From Planctomycetota bacterium (GTDB taxonomy: Bacteria; Planctomycetota; Phycisphaerae; Phycisphaerales; UBA1924), in NCBI GenBank assembly GCA_013285505.1, contig CP053450.1:2154796-2218795 (forward strand): a stretch of 64,000 nucleotides of DNA, in the 5' to 3' direction. Under the pieces are notes generated by a model, which worked only from the letters and a program-made list of their open reading frames with translations, did no database searches and was not told where the DNA came from. A program made the position numbers and the translations under genes. Below are positions 56,941-64,000 of this stretch, piece after piece (positions within the stretch are counted from its first letter, which is position 1; every line of letters starts with the position of its first letter).

Positions 56941-58302
56941 ATGCGTTTTACTCGATTCGCTTGTGCTTTGTCAGGTGTCTCGGCCTTGGTCGGGGCGTCG
57001 ACAACCCTTGCTCAGGACACCATCGCCACCGAACGGGTGATCGCCTCCGGCGTCCAGCGGCCGGTCTATCTCACCCACGCCGGCGATCCGGGCCGCGCAT
57101 TCGTGGTGCAGCAGCGTGGCCTGATCCGCATCCTCGATCTGGAAACCGACACGTTCCTGAGCCAGCCCTTCATCGATCTGAGCAGCAGAGTCAGCCAGTC
57201 CGGCAACGAGCGGGGCCTCCTCGGCCTCGCATTCCACCCCGAATACGCCTCCAACGGACTCTTCTATGTGAATTACACTCACATCTCCACGGGAGCGACA
57301 GTGGTCGCCCAGTTCAGCGTCTCTGCGGCCGACCCGGACATCGCCGACCCGAATTCCTTCATGCAGGTGCTCACCTACACGCAGCCGTTCTCCAACCACA
57401 ACGGGGGCTGGATCGGGTTCGGGCCGGACGACTACCTGTACATCGCCTCGGGCGACGGCGGCAGCGGCAACGATCCCGGCAACCGCGCCCAGACGATCGA
57501 CAACATGCTCCTCGGCAAGATGCTCCGCGTCGACGTGAACGACGACGACTTCCCCAACGACGGAGGCCGGAACTACGCCGTCCCGGCGACCAATCCGTTC
57601 GTCGACGCACCGGGTGACGACGAGATCTGGGCGTATGGCCTCCGCAACCCGTGGCGAAATTCGTTCAACCGAGCGACCGGAGAGCTCTACATCGCCGACG
57701 TCGGGCAGAGCGCCCGCGAGGAAGTCAACGTCCAACCAGCGACGTCCCTCGGCGGCGAGAACTACGGCTGGCGCTGCATGGAAGGCACCATCTGCACCGG
57801 CCTCTCCGGGTGTGTGTGCTTCGATGACGCATTGACCGACCCGATCCACGAGTACACCCACGCGTTCGGCTGCTCGATCACCGGCGGCTACGTCTATCAG
57901 GGCAACGCGATCCCGCACCTCCGCGGCACCTACTTCTTCGCGGACTACTGCGACGACACGATCTGGTCGTTCCGGTACGACAACGGCGTCAAGTCCGACT
58001 TTGCCGATCGCACCACCGAGATGGGCTCGGTCAACGGCGGTTTCATCAACAGCATCGTGTCGTTCGGCGAGGACGCCGCGGGCGAGATGTACATCTGCGA
58101 CCTCAACGGTGAGATCTACCGCGTCATCCCTCGGTGCCGGGCCGACATCAACGGCGACGGCATGGCCAACACCCAGGATGTCCTGGCCTTCCTGAACCTC
58201 TGGAACGCCGACGACCTCGCCAGCGACTTCAACGGGGACGGCCTGACCAACACCCAAGACGTCCTCCTCTTCCTGAACGAGTGGAACGCCGGCTGCCCGT
58301 GA
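56941..58302 (+). CDS. Secreted PQQ-dependent sugar dehydrogenase-like protein with GC-type dockerin module
   Basis: The 453-residue protein has a signal peptide and a six-blade beta-propeller of the soluble glucose/sorbosone dehydrogenase family: LGLAFHPEYASNGLFYVNYT, FGPDDYLYIASGDGG, LRNPWRNSFNR and GGYVYQG. Cofactor PQQ binding is inferred from family. The last 55 residues form two DINGDG/DFNGDG calcium-binding loops with NTQDVLAFLN and WNAGCP, a GC-type dockerin found in Phycisphaerae. It probably anchors the enzyme to the cell surface or a partner. AAGGAGAGAG lies upstream. Confidence 0.85.
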   Translation: MRFTRFACALSGVSALVGASTTLAQDTIATERVIASGVQRPVYLTHAGDPGRAFVVQQRGLIRILDLETDTFLSQPFIDLSSRVSQSGNERGLLGLAFHPEYASNGLFYVNYTHISTGATVVAQFSVSAADPDIADPNSFMQVLTYTQPFSNHNGGWIGFGPDDYLYIASGDGGSGNDPGNRAQTIDNMLLGKMLRVDVNDDDFPNDGGRNYAVPATNPFVDAPGDDEIWAYGLRNPWRNSFNRATGELYIADVGQSAREEVNVQPATSLGGENYGWRCMEGTICTGLSGCVCFDDALTDPIHEYTHAFGCSITGGYVYQGNAIPHLRGTYFFADYCDDTIWSFRYDNGVKSDFADRTTEMGSVNGGFINSIVSFGEDAAGEMYICDLNGEIYRVIPRCRADINGDGMANTQDVLAFLNLWNADDLASDFNGDGLTNTQDVLLFLNEWNAGCP

Positions 58303-58392
58303 GCCCGCGGCGAGACCGAGGCGGAGGGCCGTCCCCCGCCCTGCCCAAAAATCTGGTCCCCCGGCCGCTGGAGCGAGAAGCCCTCACCGGCG

Positions 58393-58398
58393 TATACT
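58393..58398 (+). promoter_or_regulatory. TATACT box upstream of tRNA-Val
   Basis: TATACT lies 12 bases before the tRNA and is a near-consensus -10 box. I see no good -35 partner. Confidence 0.35.
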
Positions 58399-58410
58399 CG
58401 CCCCGGTTCC

Positions 58411-58484
58411 GGGCGCATAGCTCAGTTGGCTAGAGCGCATCCGTCACATGGATGAGGTCACAGGTTCGAGTCCTGTTGCGCCCA
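58411..58484 (+). tRNA. tRNA-Val (CAC anticodon)
   Basis: A 74-base sequence folds into a cloverleaf: acceptor GGGCGCA/TGCGCCC, D-arm GCTC ... GAGC, anticodon stem CATCC/GGATG with loop GTCACAT (anticodon CAC), and T-arm ACAGG TTCGAGT CCTGT, discriminator A. The CCA end is not encoded. It reads GUG codons. Confidence 0.9.
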
Positions 58485-58555
58485 CTTCTTCATCTTCGAC
58501 AGGCCGGCGGCTCTGGGCCCGTCGATCGACACGACGGCCGCGGATTCCGCCCGGA

Positions 58556-61446
58556 CTACCGCTGTCCCCACCACTCCATGAGCCGCGCCGCTTCCTCATC
58601 CGGCACGCCATACGCCCCGATCGAAGCTCCCGCCATCCGGTGGAGAGACTCGAGGCGGGGCTCCGGGTCGGCCGCCCCCGACGCGGACCGCAGGTGCCCG
58701 GCCGCGGCGTCCCACCGGCGAGAGGGCTCGGGCAACGGCAGCTTCAGCACCTGCTTGGCACTCAGCTTGATCGCGTCCGCATGGAGGGCCGCGCCGGCGT
58801 ATCGCTGTCGCGCGATCGCCGTACAGACCGGCGAGGCGATGGCCGCGGCCAGATGCCACAGGCGCGACGGGTCGTGCGGGATGATCGTGATCACCGGCAC
58901 GCTCGGCACGAGGCTCCCTGTGCTGTCCACGACGATCTCGATGATGCGGGTCTGCGTGGCCAGCAGCAGCTTCGGGACAAGCCGGGCACTGAGCCAGCCG
59001 CCCAGCGAGCCTTCTGCCTCAATGCGCGCGCGATCAACGCGCGGCGCGTCCCATCTCCGTTTGTGGAGCCGAGTTGGCGTCATGCCCCAGCGGCACTCGG
59101 CCAAGTCGATGAGCCCAGTGGTGACAATCGGTGGAAACGCGGCCGGATCGGCCCGCTGCGCCGGCGTGAGCTCGGCATCCTCAACGACGAACCCTTCCAG
59201 CCCGTAATACTGGTCGCGGAAGTCGGCGGTGGCGTCAGCAACGTCTCCGATCACGCGTCCGGTCCGGATCGTGACCTCCGGCACACCGCTTGCCGCGGCG
59301 ACGAGGTGTGCCCACGTTTCCTCGATCATCAGCGCGTCATTGTCGATCGTGATCGAACGCAGCGGTACAAACTGTCCCGTCGCCGATCGGACGAGCGGCC
59401 CACGCCTGGGGCCGCCGACGTGAATCGTCGGGGCGCAGGTGTACACGCTCGCGTCGGGAAACACGTGCTCGTTGGACACCCAGAGCGAGGAGAGGACTCC
59501 CGTCCGCAGCACCTCGGCTCGCACGGCAGCAGCGTCTTTGGCCGTCAGCAGGGATTGGGGCTGAACCAACGCGACCCTCCCGCCCGGCCGAACGAGCCGC
59601 ACGGCAAGGGCGAGGAACGTCGCCGAGAGATCCGCGTAGCCGCGGCTCACGCCCCCGGTGCGCTGCCGCGTGATCGCCGCCAATCCCGACTCCATGGCGC
59701 TCGCGGTCTCGAGCTGATTGAGAAACGGCGGGTTCCCGAGGACGACGTCGAAGCCCCGGCCGGGTTGGCGGCCTGCGCCGTTGTCGCGCGCGCGGATCCG
59801 GTTCCGCGGCCGCGGCTCCTGGCGACGATCCGCACACTTCAGGAAACTCGAGATGCCAGTGGAAGAACCGGTGCGCAGCCGCCAGTCGCTCGATCTCGTC
59901 CCTGATCCACGGCTGGACCGAGTCGGGATCGTCGTTCAAGGCATGGAGCACGTCCCCGGTGATGGCGTTCCATGCACCCGGGCAGTCCGCTAGCGCTTCC
60001 GATCGGTCCGTGTCGTGCTTGCGCCAGACAAAGGCCGCGCACCACGCGTCGGCAACAAGCCGGGCGTTCCCGCCGGACATCAGCCGATCCGACGCTCCGG
60101 TCGGGCGATACCCGCTGTTTCGGGCGGGCCGATCCCCCTCACGGGTCCGTCGTTCCTGGGTATTCCGCGTCTTGTAAAGCCGAACGACTCGGGGGTCGTC
60201 ACCGCTGCGCATCTGAAACGCCTCGTCCGGGATTCCGCGGCAGATGAGCTCCGGGGTTGCTCCGAGCAGGGCGTTGCCGACCCTGATACGGGCATCGAGA
60301 CACGGCATCGACCGCCCTGGGTCGTGCGATTCGAGCCACAGCGAGAGCCGGCACAACTCCGCCGCCATCGGATTCAGGTCAACGCCGTACAGGCATCGAG
60401 AGACGACATCCCGGAACGCCCGCCGGTGGTCCTCAGTGGCCGGCTGCCGCACGCCGGCCCGGATGCGTGCGAGGCGGTGCGCGAGACGGTGGGCCGCGGC
60501 AACCAAAAAGTGCCCGGAGCCGCAGGCCGGATCACACACCGTGATACCGAGGATGGCTTCTTCTCGGGCGACGTTCAACGACTCCCCGGTCGTCTTCGCG
60601 GAAGCCGAGGCAAGCCCGAGCCGGCGTTCAATCACGGGGTCCAATGCGGAGTCGAGGACGTGCTGAACCAGCGCGTCCGGCGTGTAGTACGACCCGGAAG
60701 CCTTCCGCTCGCTCCCCGACGCGGTGCCGAGCGCGAACGTCCCGGAGCTGACGTCGAGTTCCGGCCTAAGCCCGAGGAGAGACTCGTAGACCGAGCCGAG
60801 TTGCCCTACTTCAACGTCGCCGAAGTTCACGCCGCGCCGCGTCCCGACATCCACGGCACGATCCGCTGCATCACCGTACTGCTCCAGAGCGCACAGCGCA
60901 CGCACGGCGTCGAGGAGGTCGCGGTCCCGAATCAACACCGAGGGGCCGGAGTGGTCCGGGTCGGGTCCGGGTAGGTCTGGGGTCGATCGGCCGGTCCAGA
61001 GAAACGAGCCGAGGCCGGGAAGCCCGAGCGCAGGACAGCCACCGGCACGGCTCAGACTCGTCGTGACCTGACCCAGCGACTGCCAGAGCCCGGCGGCGCC
61101 AGTGCCCCGGGTCGAGGAGGCGAGCGCGCGGAGGCGGCGGGCCGAGTAGTCCTTGTCGTATCGCGCGCGCCGCGGCACCTGCCTCCGGCGGGTGTAGCAG
61201 ACCCCGATCCTCGGCGAGGAACAGGAAGAGCAGTCTGCATGCGACGCAGATGAGCTGGCGGTAATACTCCTCCGGCGAGAGTTCGCTCGATGCCAGCCTG
61301 CGACGCAAGGCCCGATTCTGGCTGTGCGCGAGGAAGCCTCGTCCGAGGGCTTCGATCGATCGCGCCATGCCCGCCCGAAGCTCGTCCCGCACAGGTGCAT
61401 CTCCGCGGGCGTTGACCACTGATCTTTCCGGCGAGACCACACCCAT
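58556..61446 (-). pseudogene. Eco57I/PglX-like N6-adenine DNA methyltransferase, two frameshifts
   Basis: Three frames join into a protein of about 960 residues. The N-terminal helical part reads ELSPEEYYRQLICVACRLLF (frame 1). After a shift near 61,170 the methyltransferase core follows: SGSYYTPDALVQHVL, the SAM motif VCDPACGSGHFL and LYGVDLNPMAAELCRLSLW. After a second shift between 59,830 and 59,720 comes GFDVVLGNPPFLNQLETASA with the NPPF catalytic motif, then a target-recognition part (WVSNEHVFPDASVY). The enzyme methylates adenine. No nuclease domain or partner restriction gene is seen, so it looks solitary or part of a larger defence set outside the window. Confidence 0.7.
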
Positions 61447-61610
61447 GCTCGTCGACCCCTGGACCGCCCGCGCGCGTCGCCGACAGCATACGGGACGGCC
61501 GAGGGGCTGATGCGTCCGGCGACGCGGATCGCGAGATCCCCGGAACCGGCCCACGGACACGGTCCGGCCACGATGGGAGAGTGCCGGCACGCCCTATCCT
61601 CTCGACGCCC

Positions 61611-62891
61611 ATGGCACCACGCACCGCAAAGGCACCGCAGTCCTCGGCCGAGTCCTGGTACCGCCTCGACAACGCCGCCCGAGTCTTCGCTGCGCTGGCC
61701 TCCCGCCGCACAACGACTGTCTTCCGCATCGCCGTGAGGCTGCACGAGCCGGTCGATATGCACGACCTGCAACGAGCGCTGGACAAGCTGCTCCCGCGCT
61801 ATCCCTATTTCGGCGTCCGGCTCAGCGCGGGGTTGTTCTGGCACTATCTCGTGCCGATCCCCGGTGCCCCCAGGGTGCGTGAGGAGACCCGATTTCCCTG
61901 CCGCCGGATGACCATCGCCGAGGACGGCCCCTGGCAGTTCCGAGTCCTTGTCTACGACCGCCGGATCGCGCTGGAGATCTCGCACGTCCTCACTGACGGC
62001 GTCGGGGGGGTCGAGTTTCTCAAGGCGATCGTGACCGAGTATGTCGCCTGCCGCGAGGGGCCCGGGAATACCGAGCACTCGAGCACCCAAGCCGTCGAAC
62101 TGCCCGACCCCGAACCCGCCGAGGACGCCTACCGCCGGTTCTACGACCCCTCGATCCCGCCGCCCCGCCTCGGCGTGCGCGCAATCCGCCTCCGCGGCGA
62201 GGTGCTGCCCGACGAGGAGTGCCGCGTCATCGCGGGCACCGTGCCCGTGGCGCCGCTCAGAGAGCTCAGCCGCGAGCACGGCGTGGCCCTCACCGAACTG
62301 CTTGCCTCGATACTGCTCGCCTCGGTGGCCGACGTCTGCGGCCCCGGCCGCGGCCCGATCGCCGTGATGACGCCGGTCAACCTCCGAGGCCTGTTCCCCT
62401 CCCGAACAATGCGGAACTTCTTCCTCTCGGTGACGGCGAGCCTCGACCCCCGGCTCGGCGCCTACACCTTCGAGGAAATCCTCCACGAGGTCCACCATTC
62501 CATGCAGGGGCAGGTCACCGCCAAGAGCATCAGCAGACAGATCCGACGCAACGTCGGCGCAGAGCGCAACGCCTTCATTCGCCATCTCCCGCTGTTCCTC
62601 AAGGTCCCCGCCAAACGCAAGCTCTACACGTGGCGGTGGGGGACGCGCTACACCACGGTGCTCTCCAATCTCGGCCGCATCAGCCTGCCCGACGAGGTCG
62701 ATCGGCACATCGAGCGGTTCGAGGTGGTCCCCAACCCCAGCGCCGCCCACGGGATTGGGTGCGCCATCGTCGGGCACCACGACTCGCTCTACATCGCCTT
62801 CGGCAGCATCGTCGTCGGTACCGGGCTGGAACGGGCCTTCTTCACGCGGCTTCGGCGCATGGGCATCACCGCACGAATCGAGACGAACTAA
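61611..62891 (+). CDS. Condensation/WS-DGAT-like acyltransferase
   Basis: The 426-residue protein has an HxxxDG-type site in LEISHVLTDGVGGVEFL and late-fold features PVNLRGLFPSRTMRNFFL and TTVLSNLGRISLP, as in alcohol O-acyltransferases and condensation domains. A lipid-modifying role is likely. The start at ATG 61,611 is favoured; a GTG at 61,581 gives ten more residues. It is followed after 17 bp by a DUF6320-like partner. Confidence 0.7.
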   Translation: MAPRTAKAPQSSAESWYRLDNAARVFAALASRRTTTVFRIAVRLHEPVDMHDLQRALDKLLPRYPYFGVRLSAGLFWHYLVPIPGAPRVREETRFPCRRMTIAEDGPWQFRVLVYDRRIALEISHVLTDGVGGVEFLKAIVTEYVACREGPGNTEHSSTQAVELPDPEPAEDAYRRFYDPSIPPPRLGVRAIRLRGEVLPDEECRVIAGTVPVAPLRELSREHGVALTELLASILLASVADVCGPGRGPIAVMTPVNLRGLFPSRTMRNFFLSVTASLDPRLGAYTFEEILHEVHHSMQGQVTAKSISRQIRRNVGAERNAFIRHLPLFLKVPAKRKLYTWRWGTRYTTVLSNLGRISLPDEVDRHIERFEVVPNPSAAHGIGCAIVGHHDSLYIAFGSIVVGTGLERAFFTRLRRMGITARIETN

Positions 62892-62908
62892 CCCCGAGAG
62901 GATCCGCC

Positions 62909-63601
62909 ATGGCCTACTGCTCCCGCTGCGGCACAGAAGTCCAACCGGGCATCGAAACCTGCCCGCTCTGCGGCGCGCCCATACAGCGTCTGGACGCTGA
63001 GCCGGCCGAGCCCGCCCCGTTCCCCGACGCCACGGCGATGCCCGGTCGCCAGATCCGCCGCCTCGTCTGGCTCATCGCTACCGTCGTGCTGCTCTCCGCC
63101 GGGCTGACATTCCTGGCGCTCGATTTCCTGCTGAGTGGGCGCATGAGCTGGTCACGCTATCCTCTGACCGGATTCGGCGTACTCTGGGTCTTCATCACGC
63201 TGGTGGTGCTCATCGCGCGACGCCCGATCTTTGTGATCGCCGGACAGGCCATCGCCACCGCCGGATTCATGCTGCTGATCGATTTCTACGACGGACAACT
63301 GAGCTGGTTCATGCCGCTGGCGCTCCCCATCATCGCCATCGCTACGGGCGGGTCTGTGCTGGTCTGGCTGGTCACCCGGCTGAGCCGTCGCGCCCCGGCG
63401 TTGATCGCATCAGCGACGCTCGTGGCGTGCGGCATCGGCGCTGTGGGAATGGACCTGATCATCTCCATCTACCGGGGCGAACGGGGCCTGAGCTGGTCGT
63501 TCGTCGTCCTGGTCGCCACAATCCCTCCCACGCTCTTTCTGCTCTATTTCCACTTCCGGCTCCGTCGCCGGGTCGACCTGAGCCGCATCCTCCACACCTG
63601 A
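62909..63601 (+). CDS. Zinc-ribbon membrane protein (DUF6320-like)
   Basis: The 230-residue protein starts with a double-CxxC zinc ribbon (YCSRCGTEVQPGIETCPLC) and then has about six membrane helices (LVWLIATVVLLSAGLTFLAL onwards). DUF6320 proteins are often found beside acyltransferase-like proteins such as the preceding one. The function is unknown. An AGAGGATC lies upstream. Confidence 0.65.
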   Translation: MAYCSRCGTEVQPGIETCPLCGAPIQRLDAEPAEPAPFPDATAMPGRQIRRLVWLIATVVLLSAGLTFLALDFLLSGRMSWSRYPLTGFGVLWVFITLVVLIARRPIFVIAGQAIATAGFMLLIDFYDGQLSWFMPLALPIIAIATGGSVLVWLVTRLSRRAPALIASATLVACGIGAVGMDLIISIYRGERGLSWSFVVLVATIPPTLFLLYFHFRLRRRVDLSRILHT

Positions 63602-63807
63602 GCCCGCGAGGGCATCCGCTCACCCCGCGATGACAAGGCGTGCCGGTTGTGGGGGCTTCGACGGCCGCACCGCCACCGGTCCAACTTCGCGTTCCCCTTC
63701 GGTTCGCCGACCGCCGCGCCGATTGGCACAGTGTTCCCGTCCCCGGGCCGCCGGCCATGCGGGAAACCTAGCAGTCTCTCGGTGGTGGCCAGTCGGAGGA
63801 TCGACCC

Positions 63808-64000
63808 ATGAACAGCAACCGAAGCGGCACACAATACCTGCGAGGTGTGTTGCCCGTGACAGCACTCGTCCTTCTCAGCGGAGTCGCCACGGCCGGCGAA
63901 CTCAAACCCGTCGAGGTCGGCAATCAACTCGCCGGCGAATGGTCGGGCCAGATCCGGATGCGCTCCGACGGCGAACAGCTCTCGGCGTCAACGGTCAGCA
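63808..64000 (+). CDS. Secreted protein, 3' partial at window edge
   Basis: An ORF runs to the window end from ATG after CGGAGGA. The first 30 residues form a signal peptide (VTALVLLSGVATAGE). The next 30 residues (KPVEVGNQLAGEWSGQIRM) resemble no family I can name. The 206 bp upstream hold no gene. Confidence 0.55.
   Translation, partial: MNSNRSGTQYLRGVLPVTALVLLSGVATAGELKPVEVGNQLAGEWSGQIRMRSDGEQLSASTVS

Noticed and set aside
59337..62780. Minus-strand ORF of 1,147 residues
   Set aside because: Only its part below about 61,200 is real, as a piece of the frameshifted methyltransferase. The rest is the antisense of the acyltransferase gene.
1..64000. CRISPR array, prophage, transposase or rRNA
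   Set aside because: I found no direct-repeat/spacer array, no transposase or integrase motif, and no rRNA sequence in the window.

Overview
The window is GC-rich bacterial chromosome, most likely from a planctomycete of the Phycisphaerae. The best clue is the protein at 56,941-58,302, which ends in the paired DINGDG/DFNGDG 'GC-type dockerin' module typical of that class. Planctomycete-style lipoproteins, LURP-one and ThuA proteins, and the rpsB-tsf pair agree with this. This assignment is inference from gene content, not from a marker alignment.

Layout. (1) 1-1,274: the tail of a glycosyltransferase-sulfotransferase gene broken by two single-base shifts. (2) 1,282-31,454: a metal-resistance island on the + strand, packed so tightly that many genes overlap by ATGA or TGATG. 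It holds a Cys-rich exported protein, two YHS/TRASH-type metal-binding proteins, a complete copper/silver-type RND pump (TolC, CusB, CusA), a PII-like protein, a SpoIIE-type phosphatase, small membrane proteins, an alcohol dehydrogenase, an APC permease, a CopB-type Cu ATPase and a site-2 protease. It then runs into metabolic genes: archaeal-type AMP phosphorylase, PRPP synthetase, cyclopropane synthase, a trehalose-synthase-like glycosyltransferase carrying a YHS domain, galT, a lycopene-cyclase-fold protein, a nuclease-like protein, a Cys-rich membrane protein, an MFS transporter and an archaeal-type GAPDH. (3) 31,723-42,275: a second pump cluster with the same architecture (small Cys-rich leader protein, TolC, CusB, CzcA-type pump, PII), followed by a Zn/Cd-type P-ATPase and a CDF exporter. 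(4) 42,276-42,878: a 145-bp tandem repeat and a strong terminator. (5) 42,879-64,000: ordinary chromosome with an SDR/TetR divergent pair, ThuA protein, PLP enzyme, Dabb lipoprotein, peptide ABC importer, superoxide dismutase, LURP-one protein, tsf, rpsB, PQQ dehydrogenase, tRNA-Val, a DNA methyltransferase, an acyltransferase-like protein with its zinc-ribbon partner, and a cut-off secreted protein.

How the genes fit together. The two RND pumps carry different selectivity signatures (SIGxxxD for Cu/Ag, DFGxxxD for divalent ions). Together with CopB, the Zn/Cd ATPase and the CDF exporter they cover cytoplasmic and periplasmic export of mono- and divalent metals. The metabolic genes translated with the copper genes (AMP/PRPP turnover, trehalose-type sugar synthesis, GAPDH, membrane lipid cyclopropanation) look like a coupled stress-adaptation module. 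No dedicated metal-responsive regulator was found in the island.

Nine single-base frameshifts interrupt otherwise well conserved genes. Most lie in GCGC/CGCG-rich words, which suggests assembly or base-calling error rather than true decay. The affected genes are described as their probable full-length forms.
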